64,000 nt of DNA, taken from positions 1 through 64,000 of the forward strand of contig RFQZ01000008.1 of the NCBI GenBank assembly GCA_009924735.1, read 5' to 3'. The position numbers were made by a program, and so were the translations under genes. Source of the stretch: Flavobacteriia bacterium. GTDB lineage: Bacteria; Bacteroidota; Bacteroidia; Flavobacteriales_D; Crocinitomicaceae. The notes beneath the pieces were generated by a model that saw only the letters and a list, made by a program, of their open reading frames with translations, was not told where the DNA came from and did not search any database. Shown here in pieces: positions 15,387 to 24,585 of the stretch (position 1 is the first letter of the stretch; the number at the start of each line of letters is the position of its first letter).

Positions 15387-17020
15387 TCCAGGCTCTCGGA
15401 ATCGTAAACCACCTTGCCTTTGACAATCGTTTTGATTGCGTAGTTGTCGATTGCAATGTTGCTTTCCATTAAAGGTTTAAGCAAGATCATAAACGTGGCT
15501 TCCATCCCTTTTTTCAAACTCCCCCTCCTTTGTTCGGAAAAAGATGCATATTGGGGCCAAAGGGTCATTCCTTTTAACGCAATGTCAAGTGGCAAGGCGT
15601 CTTCCTTCCTGAATCCGGCTTCGGGAAATCCTTCCGCATTTTGACGTAAAACAGCAGCTCGCAATGTCATAAATGGATTGGTTCCTTCTACAGGAAAATC
15701 TGTACCTAACGCAATCATTCCAAACTGTTCATACAGCGAAAAATACGAATACGCGCCTTTCATCCTCCCTTGCCCTAACCTTTGCAAAGCCCATCGTTGG
15801 TCTGTCGTTGCGTGCGTAGGTTGAACTGAAGGAAAAATGGCATAATCTCCGAAATAATGAAAATCCAATGGATCCACAACTTGGGCATGTTCAATCCGCC
15901 AACGGTGGTCTTTATTTGCATCGTAAGCCGCTTTGTAGGCTTTTAACACCAATGAATTGGCGGAATCACCAATGGCATGTGTGTTCAATTGGTAACCGAC
16001 CTTGATTGCCTTACGCACCCATTCAGCTATTTCATCCGTAGGCGTCAACAACAATCCGTGATCCTCTGCATGGTCCGCATAGGGCTGTTTCAACAAGGCA
16101 CCTCTCGAACCCAATGCACCATCGGCAAACATTTTAAAACTTCGAATGCTTAAGTTCTTGTATTCATATACACCCTTTTTTTGTGCAAAAAGAAAATTCT
16201 CCTCGTTTGCCAAAAGCATTGCGTAAATATTCAATTTCAGTTGGTTTGCACGAACCATACGTTCTAAAATCACACGTTCCCTTTGGGTAATTCCTGCCTC
16301 ATGTACGCCTGTTATTCCATATTGAAACAACTCTTCTTGTATTTCTAAGATGGTTTTTTGATAGTCAACTTCTTTGTAATCGGGAAGATGAGATTTCACC
16401 AAGTCCATGGCTTTATCTACCAACAATCCCGTACAAACCCCATTTTCGAGAAGAATTTGACCTCCCTGTACTTTTGTAGTTTGATTGATCCCTGCTTTTC
16501 TTAGAAGAAAATCATTCACCAAAACGGCGTGTCCATCCACCCTATAAAGCGCTACAGGTATGTTTGGGAAAAGCTGGTTCAAGTCGGTGTTTGTTGGCAT
16601 AACATCCGAAGCCCAAAGGGATTGGTCCCACCCACTTCCAATGACAAACTTTGCATTGCGCGATTCTTGGTACTTTTCAACCAGAACAAGTAAAGTCCCC
16701 CATGATTTTACACCTGTCAAGTTAATTCCCAATTTTTGTTTTGCGTAGGAAAAGAGGTGCCCATGCGCGTCTGTGAATCCTGGATATACGTCCTTGCCTT
16801 TGCAATCCACTTCCTCATCCGCTCGGTATTTGTTCAGAATTTGTCGTTCGGGACCTACCTCCACGATCTTACCGTCTTTTATCGCCATTGCCTGATCGAT
16901 GGCATTCAAATCGTCCATCACATGTATGCGCGCATTGTGAACAATCAGGTCCACTTTTTTACCTTTCATACATGCGGTAGAAAGCAGGAATACGCTAAGA
17001 AAAAATAGAAATTTATACAT
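15383..17020 (-). CDS. Lipoprotein amidohydrolase (YtcJ-like)
   Basis: 545 residues. Lipobox LLSTACMKGKK near residue 17, so it is membrane-anchored in the periplasm. Amidohydrolase/YtcJ features: VYPGFTDAHGHLFSYAKQKL (H-x-H metal ligands), NTHAIGDSANSLVLKAY (metal His and D), RWRIEHAQVVDPLDFHYFGD (second His), IALGTDFPVEGTNPF (Asp ligand). Metal-dependent hydrolase of amide or related bonds; substrate unknown. Five bases separate it from the upstream BamA-like gene, so they are co-transcribed. Confidence 0.88.
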   Translation of the reverse strand: MYKFLFFLSVFLLSTACMKGKKVDLIVHNARIHVMDDLNAIDQAMAIKDGKIVEVGPERQILNKYRADEEVDCKGKDVYPGFTDAHGHLFSYAKQKLGINLTGVKSWGTLLVLVEKYQESRNAKFVIGSGWDQSLWASDVMPTNTDLNQLFPNIPVALYRVDGHAVLVNDFLLRKAGINQTTKVQGGQILLENGVCTGLLVDKAMDLVKSHLPDYKEVDYQKTILEIQEELFQYGITGVHEAGITQRERVILERMVRANQLKLNIYAMLLANEENFLFAQKKGVYEYKNLSIRSFKMFADGALGSRGALLKQPYADHAEDHGLLLTPTDEIAEWVRKAIKVGYQLNTHAIGDSANSLVLKAYKAAYDANKDHRWRIEHAQVVDPLDFHYFGDYAIFPSVQPTHATTDQRWALQRLGQGRMKGAYSYFSLYEQFGMIALGTDFPVEGTNPFMTLRAAVLRQNAEGFPEAGFRKEDALPLDIALKGMTLWPQYASFSEQRRGSLKKGMEATFMILLKPLMESNIAIDNYAIKTIVKGKVVYDSESLD

Positions 17021-17025
17021 AGAAA

Positions 17026-19770
17026 TTAAAATGGAAGGCCAATGCCAAAATTCAAGGAAGGTAAAAAAGGCTTAGCCATCAATGGTTTTGCCTGGGTGAT
17101 TTTCTCTGCATCCGTTCCCGACGTAATTCCATAATATTCAGCACCGTCTAAATAATAGGCATCTCGTTTTTGAAACACCCAACGCGCGTTATCTGGGAGA
17201 GAAGGATTGTAGAAAGGAAAACCAACATCCAAACGTACTAGGAAATACCCCAAATCCAAGCGAATTCCAGTACCCAAAGTCAAGGCCAACTGTTTGTACC
17301 ATTCAGAAGTAAACTCTGAACCAGGACGATTGATGTCTTTTTTGTAGGTCCAAATGTTACCAAAATCAGCAAAGACAGCTGTTTTCAAGGTTGAACCTAA
17401 TGGAATACGCAATTCAACAGACCCACCCAAGCGGATGTCTCCAATTTGAGTCGCCGTTCCTGACGAATCTCTGTAGTACTTGTATTTTCCGGGACCTAAG
17501 CTACGCGCCTTCCACCCCCTATTGTCATTAGACCCACCTGCGAAAAAACTGTAATCGTAAGGCATGGAAGTTTTAGAGTTACCGTAAGGCACCCCTGCTC
17601 CAGCCATTAGACGCGTTGCCAATTGAAGTTTCGATTTAAAATTTCGGGTCAGAATAAACTGGTTGTCGTTTCGAAAAAACTGTGCAAAGCCATTTCCTAG
17701 AAATGCTTTTTGTCCATTGGCCATCGTATCTTGACCTTTGGTCAAAAAAGACAGGGTATTTCCTGCGAAAGAAACCGAGCTATTGAAGAGGATGATGGAA
17801 TTAAGGAAACTGTGGTCCTTGCCTTTTGATGTTGGGTACTCGCGTTTCGCATTTGAAAATTCCAGTTGCAATTTAAAATCTTCCCAAATGAGCTGGTTGC
17901 TGTAGGTATTTTTAAGAAAGAGGTCATTTAAGGAATTAATTTGGGCATCGAAATCGGTTGACTTATCAATTTTCACAAATTTAACGATGGAAGCAAAGGG
18001 CAAACCGATGGTAAAGAGTTGTGTTTTATCCACCAAGAACTTCCAGGTATAGTTCATCTGAAAAACCCTTCGGGTGAAGATGTCTCGTTTTTCGAAATTC
18101 AGTCCTACAGCAAATTGCGTCTTTGGTTTTTGGCGTTTTGAGATAAACTGAACAGGGACAGGAAAGAGCCCAGGAACTTCAAGCTTGATGCTGGGACCAA
18201 ACTCAATCGTATTAAAAACCCTTCCTCCTTTTCCGCCTCCTTCAAATACGATGGGTTGGGATTCGAAACCACCTCCTAGGGTAACCATTAACTTTTCGCC
18301 ACCATGAAACAAATTCCTATTTGAATAATCAATGGATGCATTGACCCCAAGTAAACCGAAGGAAGAGGTGAATTTTGGCTCGAAGGAAAAGGATTGTTTT
18401 TTAGAAGGACTTAAGAAATAATGTACATCCAAAAGATTTTGGTTGGGAACTTCGACTAATTTTGGTTTGATGCTCGAAAAAAGATTTAATTGATTTAAAA
18501 ATTGGTAGCTTCTTTCGATGTAATATTCCTTGTAGTAATTGGTAGGCTCGAGGTAATTCTGCAATTCAAGCAACTTGGCTTTAACGGTGGGTTTACTTCC
18601 ATTGAATCGCAATTCTATCTTACGAAAGGGATGCGGAGAATGTTGGGGAAGGTTAAATTTACCCGCTTGTTTCTTGTCGCAGAGAATCTCGTCATATACA
18701 AGGGAATTCACCGTAGCCAAAAACGAGGTTTCCAAGGGATCATTTAGGGATGAGATGTTGTTTTTTTCCAAGTAATTTTTGAAGGACTCCTTGACTTGGG
18801 TCGTATCACTCAAGTGAAAAATAACATTTCTAACGCGAAAAATGGAATACGGAACGGTCGTTAAACTGTCTTTAATAACAGGATGAGATACCGTCCTTGG
18901 TTGAAATTCCAGCCCCAACTTGACCTTCATGTTACGACCGCTTGTATCAGCCACATAAACCACACTGGACGACACGAAACCAAAATAGGCTTGATCTCGC
19001 ATGGCCCTTGCAATCTTCTCTCTGTAGGAAGACAAGTAGTCCATGTCCAAATTTCGATTGAGTAAAGATTTCTCGCCTGTTTTTCGCTCCTCTTTCCCAT
19101 TCCATTTGACATAGTTGTCAATGATGTTCTGTGCACCCAAAAAATATACTGAATCAATCACATAGGGTAAACCCGTTTTAACTTCATAGAATACGGTCGT
19201 CTTTTCGTCTTGGGTTGAAATTCGTGCAGAAACCTGAGCGCCATAGTATCCTTTTTTCTTCAAAAATATGCCGATTTGATCAATGGACTTTTGGAACAAA
19301 ATGGTGTCAAACAACACAGGTTTTTCGCCATATTTATACTTAAGCCATTCCCTAAAAAAGGATCTTTGCCGCGAGCCATTGTCTACAGGGATAAGCTTTT
19401 CCGTGTAATATTCCCGATGTTTTCTTCTTGCTTTTTCGATTCGTCGGGCATTGACTTCTTCTATTTTCTTTGCCTGATGAATTTCCTTTGCTTTCAGTTT
19501 CTGGTTTTTACGAAATCGCTTGTCTGCTACCTTGGCAGAATCCACTGAATTATAGAGCATCAAACGAAACGGAATTCCAATCACAGTATGGTTTGGCTGT
19601 TGACGAATTACATCCTGAATTTCCGAAACACTTAGCTTTCCTTCTGAAAGTTGTAAATTCACAGCGTTTTTGTAAAGCAAACTTTGTCCTTTATTTACAC
19701 TTTTAGTGATTCGACAAGCACCGAGGGCGAGCATTAAAAGAACAAATAGAAATAGGGATGATTGCTTCAT
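17026..19770 (-). CDS. BamA/TamA-family outer-membrane barrel lipoprotein
   Basis: 914 residues from the ATG at 19770, which starts a lipobox signal sequence (MKQSSLFLFVLLMLALGACR). The longer in-frame start at 19938 puts 56 unlikely residues in front and overlaps the divergent methyltransferase gene, so it was rejected. After a Lys-rich region come POTRA-like segments (about 190-430; Y-V-I-D-S-V-Y-F-x-G-A-x-x-I) and a C-terminal Omp85 barrel ending FLPSLNFGIGLPF; GGSNDNRGW matches the barrel's RG-W/Y loop. Bacteroidota encode such lipoprotein TamL-like BamA paralogues paired with TamB, absent here. Role: outer-membrane protein assembly. Confidence 0.85.
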   Translation of the reverse strand: MKQSSLFLFVLLMLALGACRITKSVNKGQSLLYKNAVNLQLSEGKLSVSEIQDVIRQQPNHTVIGIPFRLMLYNSVDSAKVADKRFRKNQKLKAKEIHQAKKIEEVNARRIEKARRKHREYYTEKLIPVDNGSRQRSFFREWLKYKYGEKPVLFDTILFQKSIDQIGIFLKKKGYYGAQVSARISTQDEKTTVFYEVKTGLPYVIDSVYFLGAQNIIDNYVKWNGKEERKTGEKSLLNRNLDMDYLSSYREKIARAMRDQAYFGFVSSSVVYVADTSGRNMKVKLGLEFQPRTVSHPVIKDSLTTVPYSIFRVRNVIFHLSDTTQVKESFKNYLEKNNISSLNDPLETSFLATVNSLVYDEILCDKKQAGKFNLPQHSPHPFRKIELRFNGSKPTVKAKLLELQNYLEPTNYYKEYYIERSYQFLNQLNLFSSIKPKLVEVPNQNLLDVHYFLSPSKKQSFSFEPKFTSSFGLLGVNASIDYSNRNLFHGGEKLMVTLGGGFESQPIVFEGGGKGGRVFNTIEFGPSIKLEVPGLFPVPVQFISKRQKPKTQFAVGLNFEKRDIFTRRVFQMNYTWKFLVDKTQLFTIGLPFASIVKFVKIDKSTDFDAQINSLNDLFLKNTYSNQLIWEDFKLQLEFSNAKREYPTSKGKDHSFLNSIILFNSSVSFAGNTLSFLTKGQDTMANGQKAFLGNGFAQFFRNDNQFILTRNFKSKLQLATRLMAGAGVPYGNSKTSMPYDYSFFAGGSNDNRGWKARSLGPGKYKYYRDSSGTATQIGDIRLGGSVELRIPLGSTLKTAVFADFGNIWTYKKDINRPGSEFTSEWYKQLALTLGTGIRLDLGYFLVRLDVGFPFYNPSLPDNARWVFQKRDAYYLDGAEYYGITSGTDAEKITQAKPLMAKPFLPSLNFGIGLPF

Positions 19771-19780
19771 ATTTTCATCG

Positions 19781-19788
19781 CAAAGGTA
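19781..19788 (-). promoter_or_regulatory. -7 element for the BamA-family gene
   Basis: TACCTTTG on the minus strand (complement of 19781-19788) matches TAnnTTTG exactly, 10 bases before the ATG at 19770. This also supports that start over the longer one. No well-spaced TTG is seen. Confidence 0.45.
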
Positions 19789-19801
19789 ATAAAAACAAGA
19801 A

Positions 19802-20533
19802 ATGGAAAAGATAACGCTTGCCGATATTAAATGGATAAAATCCTTACACGAAAAAAAGAACCGAAGTGCAGAAAATTGTTTTCTGATTGAGGGAAGAAAA
19901 TTGTTAGACGAGGCCATCATGACGCCAAACATCCGCATTACGATGGTGGTCCTTTGCTCCGCTTATGACCAAGAATTACACCTCGAGGAGGACACCCAAG
20001 TTTTGTTCGCCTCAGAAAAGGAAATGCAGCGAATTACCTGCCTAAAGAACCATGCAAACGTTTTGGCCGTTGTTGAAATCCCCGAAGTCAAAAACTTAAA
20101 AATGAGTCGGGCCATTTGTTTGGATAAACTTCAAGACCCCGGGAACATGGGTACGATTATGCGGATTGCGGATTGGTTTGGCATCAACAACATTGTAGCG
20201 TCTAACGACACCGTCGACGTTTTTAACCCAAAAACCATCCAAGCAAGCATGGGAAGTATCTTTCGGGTACAGGTTCATTACGTGGATTTAACTGAATTCC
20301 TAAAGAAAAGTACGTTGCCAATTTACGCCGCAACCATGGACGGAGAACCCTATCATCACTTCAACTTTGAAAACAATGGTCTTCTGTTGATAGGAAATGA
20401 AGGGAACGGTATATCCCCTGAAATTTCAGAAATAATCACCCATAGTGTTGGCATTCCGCGCATTGGAAAAGCAGAATCGTTAAATGCCGCTGTTGCCTGT
20501 GGTATCCTTTGTGCGCATTGGTCAATAAAATAA
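19802..20533 (+). CDS. TrmH/SpoU-family RNA 2'-O-methyltransferase
   Basis: 243 residues. N-terminal substrate-binding domain (SLHEKKNRSAENCFLIEGRK, where the E-G-x-K/R-L-L motif is typical), then the knotted SPOUT domain with all three motifs: motif 1 LDKLQDPGNMGTIMRIADWF (N-x-G-x-x-x-R), motif 2 GLLLIGNEGNGISPEI, motif 3 VGIPRIGKAESLNAAVACGI. AdoMet-dependent ribose methylation of rRNA or tRNA; the exact nucleotide cannot be told. Divergent from the BamA-like gene across a 31-base gap. Confidence 0.93.
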   Translation: MEKITLADIKWIKSLHEKKNRSAENCFLIEGRKLLDEAIMTPNIRITMVVLCSAYDQELHLEEDTQVLFASEKEMQRITCLKNHANVLAVVEIPEVKNLKMSRAICLDKLQDPGNMGTIMRIADWFGINNIVASNDTVDVFNPKTIQASMGSIFRVQVHYVDLTEFLKKSTLPIYAATMDGEPYHHFNFENNGLLLIGNEGNGISPEISEIITHSVGIPRIGKAESLNAAVACGILCAHWSIK

Positions 20534-20566
20534 TTTCAATTCGGCACCTATTACAGAAAAGCAATG

Positions 20567-20574
20567 TACCTTTG
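20567..20574 (+). promoter_or_regulatory. -7 element upstream of the helicase gene
   Basis: TACCTTTG (20567-20574) matches TAnnTTTG and lies 17 bases before the ATG at 20592. Confidence 0.45.
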
Positions 20575-20591
20575 CGTTTTAGTCATAGCCA

Positions 20592-22100
20592 ATGATCGAT
20601 ACCGACCTTTATAAGGCGAAGAAATTATATCCCTTTCAGGAAAATACCGTAAACCAAGTTTTGGACGAGCTCCGAACCCAAGGTTCACAGTTTAATTTAT
20701 TGTACCAACTTCCCACCGGTGGTGGTAAAACCGTAATTTTCTCGGCCATAGCGAAACAATACATCAAGGAATGGAAAAAAAGGGTATTGATTCTAACCCA
20801 CAGGATTGAGCTTTCAATACAAACATCCAAGCAGTTGCAAGCCATTGGCGTGAACAACAAAGTCATCAGTTCCGAAGTAAAAACCATAGAAGATCAAACA
20901 GAGTATGATTGTTACATCGCCATGGTTGAGACCTTAAACAACCGTCTGCAGGACAACAAGGAATTCATTGAGGATGTAGGATTGGTTATAGTCGACGAAG
21001 CACATTACAACAGTTTTAGAAAAATATTCCAGTATTTTCAAGGCGTAAATATCCTGGGAGTTACCGCAACGCCTCTGAGCAGCAATCGCTCACTTCCATT
21101 GAAAGACCATTACAACAAGCTCATCACGGGAGAAAGCATCTCCAATTTGATTCAAATGGGGTATCTATCCGATGCAGAGACCTTTTCTTACGATGTGAAT
21201 TTGCATGGTTTGAAGATTGGAAACAATGGGGATTTTACGATAGGGAGTTCTGACATTGTTTTCAGCAACTATTTTATGCAGGAGAAATTGCTTTTTGCCT
21301 ACGAGGAAATTTCGGTAGGTACAAAAACCTTGATTTTTAATGCGGGGATTGAAACCTCATTGCATGTGTACGAACTTTTCAAGAAGAACAAATACAAGGT
21401 AAAACACCTCGATTCCACCTTCAGCGACAAAGACCGAAAAGAAACCCTCAAATGGTTCCGAAATACCCCTGATGCCATTTTAACCTCAGTGGGCATTTTG
21501 ACTACAGGATTTGATGAGCCAAGCGTGAAAACGGTTATTTTGAATCGGGCAACGAGGTCATTAACGCTCTACCACCAAATGATTGGACGTGGTTCCAGGA
21601 GAATCCCAGGAAAGGACAAGTTTCAGGTAATTGATTTAGGTAACAATGTACGACGTTTCGGCTATTGGCAAGACCATGTGAATTGGCAGGACGCATTTCG
21701 TTTTCCAGACCGATTCTTGGAATCTCGCATTTCAGAAATGGAAGACATGGAATTTGAGGTTGAATATGAGTTTCCAAGGGGATTGGATGCGTATTTTGAC
21801 CTGGTGACTTTGGAGGCTTTTAACATCAAAGAGAATTATTATGAATGTTTGGACGCCGGAATCAAGGGAAAACTCGCTGTAGAAAACTCCTTAAACAATC
21901 ATTTTGAAGCCATTTCTTTAAAAGCACCTAACCTCGACGAAGGAATCAAAGCGCAGGCCTTATTGCAGGACCACATTGAACACAGATTGAAAAATTATAC
22001 CCGGTGCATTTCAAAATCTACCGACAACTATTTGAAATACCTCATGGAGACCTACAATCGACAGCTCACACAAAAGCTCCGACTCAACCTCGATGATTAA
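20592..22100 (+). CDS. Superfamily 2 DEAH-type helicase
   Basis: 502 residues. Motif I LPTGGGKTVIFSAIA, motif Ia RVLILTHRIELS, motif II VIVDEAHYNSF, motif III GVTATPLSS, motif V TSVGILTTGFDEPSV and motif VI YHQMIGRGSRRIPGKD. Two RecA lobes (about 20-170 and 220-370) plus a C-terminal extension of about 130 residues with no recognised domain. Related to the UvrB/RecG-like type I-restriction-style helicases but with no nuclease domain or restriction genes nearby, so a chromosomal repair or RNA helicase is likelier than a defence gene. The next gene starts 24 bases downstream, behind a TACCTTAG (22112-22119) that could be its own promoter. Confidence 0.88.
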   Translation: MIDTDLYKAKKLYPFQENTVNQVLDELRTQGSQFNLLYQLPTGGGKTVIFSAIAKQYIKEWKKRVLILTHRIELSIQTSKQLQAIGVNNKVISSEVKTIEDQTEYDCYIAMVETLNNRLQDNKEFIEDVGLVIVDEAHYNSFRKIFQYFQGVNILGVTATPLSSNRSLPLKDHYNKLITGESISNLIQMGYLSDAETFSYDVNLHGLKIGNNGDFTIGSSDIVFSNYFMQEKLLFAYEEISVGTKTLIFNAGIETSLHVYELFKKNKYKVKHLDSTFSDKDRKETLKWFRNTPDAILTSVGILTTGFDEPSVKTVILNRATRSLTLYHQMIGRGSRRIPGKDKFQVIDLGNNVRRFGYWQDHVNWQDAFRFPDRFLESRISEMEDMEFEVEYEFPRGLDAYFDLVTLEAFNIKENYYECLDAGIKGKLAVENSLNNHFEAISLKAPNLDEGIKAQALLQDHIEHRLKNYTRCISKSTDNYLKYLMETYNRQLTQKLRLNLDD

Positions 22101-22124
22101 AAGATAATTCCTACCTTAGTTCAA

Positions 22125-23582
22125 ATGAAGCGTTTTCTTGTTTTCGTATTGTTCACTGTTTGCTTGGCTAAACCATCGTTTGGACAAAAAAACAAACTGA
22201 GGGTTTACTTTAATACGGTTCAATTTTACGCGCCGGAAATTGGGAATTACGTAGAATTGCATTTTCAGTTCGATGCGAAATCTCTAAAATTCGTAACCAG
22301 TCCCGAGGGCATTCAATCCAAGATTTACCTATCCATTGAAATTAAAGACAGTTTAGAGAAAATTCATTTTAGGGATGAATACGCTTTGAATTCCCCTCTA
22401 TTCATCGACAGCATTGCAGAGGATTTTTACGAACTCCGACGAATTCCTTTGCAGGCCGGAAAGTATCAAATCAACTTAAAAATGGGCGACCTCAATGTAA
22501 AAGGCTCAGAAATCAAAGGTAGCCAATTGATTGTCGTTGAGGATCTCAAAAAACAACCCAACCTTTCCCAAATAGAAGCCATTGACTTTGCTTATGCCGA
22601 TACAAGCAATGGTCTTTACCAAAAAAATGGGTATTACATTCTTCCAAAACTCACGAATTATTATGGTACCGGATTGAACAACCTTCCTGTCTACTTTGAA
22701 TTGAATGGATTTAATGCCAATACCGATTCCGCCTACTTTTTGGAACAATCCCTTCTCAACATGGTAACCGAAGAAATCATTTCAGAATATTCACTCTCCA
22801 CACCGGTGATGGAAAAAGGAGATGTTCTTCCTTTCCTTAGGAATGTCAACATTCGAAATTTACCTACAGGTGAGTACATGCTGAAATTCAATCTAACGGA
22901 TCGCAATAAAAAGGTGGTTTCTACACAGAACTATACCTTCGAGAGGGGTGGATTTGAATTAACAGACACCATTCGGTCTAGTGAGGTCGTCTTGGATCCT
23001 GCATTTCAAAAATCGATCAGTGACGACAGTTTGCATTATTATTTGGGCAGCTTGTTACCTATAGCAAGAACTGCGGAAAACAAAAACATCCGGGCCTTAC
23101 TTAAGGGTAAAAATGCTTCTGCGATGCGAAAATACATCCAAGCCTTTTGGAACAGCACAAAACCGGGAGCTGCATACGAAGCATGGATGAAATATAAGGA
23201 GCAAGTGCTCTACGTAGAGGAATTGTACAAAACAAACTATCAACATGGTTATGAAACCGACCGAGGTAGGGTTTACCTTAGGTATGGCGCTCCAAGTACA
23301 GTGAACGCCAGGGAAACTTCACCTACAGAATATCCTTACGAAATTTGGTTTTACAACAAAATTGACAACTTTAGCAATAAACGCTTTATATTCTACAACC
23401 CTGATCTCACCAATAACTCCTATCGATTGCTGCACAGCGACTTAATCGGAGAAGTTAAAAACCAAGGTTGGTCGCAAGTATTGTCCAAACGAAATACGAG
23501 GAACGGAACGGTCGACGACCCAAACTTGTTTAACCAAAGACATTGGGGACAAGACAGCAATGATTTATTCCGGCAATATTAA
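22125..23582 (+). CDS. GWxTD domain-containing secreted protein
   Basis: 485 residues with a signal peptide (cleavage after FGQ, near 21). The C-terminal ~120 residues are a GWxTD domain: YETDRGRVYLRYGAPSTVNA, then SPTEYPYEIWFYNKI and a NRRFIFYNPD-like strand (here NKRFIFYNPD). The N-terminal part is beta-rich and probably Ig-like. GWxTD proteins are common in Bacteroidota and in acidobacteria; their function is unproven. The stop (23582) is 1 base before the next ATG, so it is tightly linked to a glycosyltransferase and a GH92 enzyme. Confidence 0.85.
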   Translation: MKRFLVFVLFTVCLAKPSFGQKNKLRVYFNTVQFYAPEIGNYVELHFQFDAKSLKFVTSPEGIQSKIYLSIEIKDSLEKIHFRDEYALNSPLFIDSIAEDFYELRRIPLQAGKYQINLKMGDLNVKGSEIKGSQLIVVEDLKKQPNLSQIEAIDFAYADTSNGLYQKNGYYILPKLTNYYGTGLNNLPVYFELNGFNANTDSAYFLEQSLLNMVTEEIISEYSLSTPVMEKGDVLPFLRNVNIRNLPTGEYMLKFNLTDRNKKVVSTQNYTFERGGFELTDTIRSSEVVLDPAFQKSISDDSLHYYLGSLLPIARTAENKNIRALLKGKNASAMRKYIQAFWNSTKPGAAYEAWMKYKEQVLYVEELYKTNYQHGYETDRGRVYLRYGAPSTVNARETSPTEYPYEIWFYNKIDNFSNKRFIFYNPDLTNNSYRLLHSDLIGEVKNQGWSQVLSKRNTRNGTVDDPNLFNQRHWGQDSNDLFRQY

Positions 23583-23583
23583 G

Positions 23584-24585
23584 ATGAAAGAACTGGCAAT
23601 CGTAATTTTAAATTACAACGGTCGCAAGCACCTCGAAACCTATCTCCCAGCCGTCGTTGAATATGCCGATGCGCACACCATAGTGGTCATAGACAACGCA
23701 TCCACAGACGACTCCTGTCAATTCATTCTCAACCATTTTTTTGACATACAACTCATCAAGCTTGAAACAAACTTTGGTTTCGCCAAAGGCTACAATGAAG
23801 GACTGAAGCACATTCAAGGAGAATTTAGAAATTACCTATTGCTAAATTCTGACGTTGAGCCTACCGAAGGCTTTTTAACACCGCTGCTATTACAAATAAA
23901 CAAGGATAAGGTCGCTGCAGTTCAACCAAAAATTCTGAGCCATTCCCTCAAAACACACTTCGAGCACGCAGGCGCAGCGGGTGGATACATCGACCGGAAC
24001 GGATTTCCCTTTTGTCGGGGTCGTATTTTCGGTGAATGTGAAAAAGACCAAGGACAATACAATGATGCAGCGCAAGTTTTTTGGGCCTCGGGGGCGTGCA
24101 TGATGGTCAAAGCCAATCTTTACCATACCATTGAAGGATTTGACAACACCTTTTATGCCCATATGGAAGAAATTGATTTATGTTGGCGGATGCAAAAAGC
24201 CGGATATGAAATTTGGGTAGCCCCCAGCTCAGTAGTCTATCACTTGGGTGGAGGAACCTTAGCCTATGATTCCCCCAAGAAAGTTTTTCTAAATTTCAGG
24301 AACAACCTCTTTATGTTGGCAAAAAATGTGGAAGGTTTTTGGCCTGGAAAACTTTTTATTCGAATGGCTTTGGATGGTCTTGCCGCCATACAATTCCTTG
24401 TCACGGGAAAACCCTTGCTTTTTTGGAAAGTCTTTCTAGCCCATATGGCTTTTTATGGTGCACTTCCCTATTTGATTGGCAAACGTACAAAAACAAAACA
24501 TCCGGTTTTTGGGATGTATAAAGGCAACATTGTGATTGATTATTTCTTAAAGAAAAAGAATAAGTATTCTGACCTTAATCTATGA
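23584..24585 (+). CDS. Glycosyltransferase family 2
   Basis: 333 residues from the ATG at 23584; an in-frame ATG at 23560 adds 8 residues that overlap the preceding gene and are not typical. GT-A fold motifs: ELAIVILNYNGRKHLETYL, VVIDNASTDDSCQFI, LLLNSDVEPTEG (the metal-binding acidic turn), and MEEIDLCWRMQKAGYEIWV (the E-D/E-D-x-x-x-R catalytic-base region). Hydrophobic C-terminal region (about 240-300). Resembles rhamnosyltransferase-type enzymes of cell-surface glycan synthesis. Its end overlaps the GH92 start by 4 bases. Confidence 0.9.
   Translation: MKELAIVILNYNGRKHLETYLPAVVEYADAHTIVVIDNASTDDSCQFILNHFFDIQLIKLETNFGFAKGYNEGLKHIQGEFRNYLLLNSDVEPTEGFLTPLLLQINKDKVAAVQPKILSHSLKTHFEHAGAAGGYIDRNGFPFCRGRIFGECEKDQGQYNDAAQVFWASGACMMVKANLYHTIEGFDNTFYAHMEEIDLCWRMQKAGYEIWVAPSSVVYHLGGGTLAYDSPKKVFLNFRNNLFMLAKNVEGFWPGKLFIRMALDGLAAIQFLVTGKPLLFWKVFLAHMAFYGALPYLIGKRTKTKHPVFGMYKGNIVIDYFLKKKNKYSDLNL

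Noticed and set aside
19771-19938. Longer start for the BamA-family gene
   Set aside because: The extra 56 residues lack a signal peptide, overlap the divergent methyltransferase gene, and lie upstream of the TACCTTTG promoter element and lipobox start.
20592-22100. Helicase as a restriction or defence gene
   Set aside because: No methyltransferase, specificity or nuclease gene nearby; surroundings are housekeeping and surface-glycan genes.
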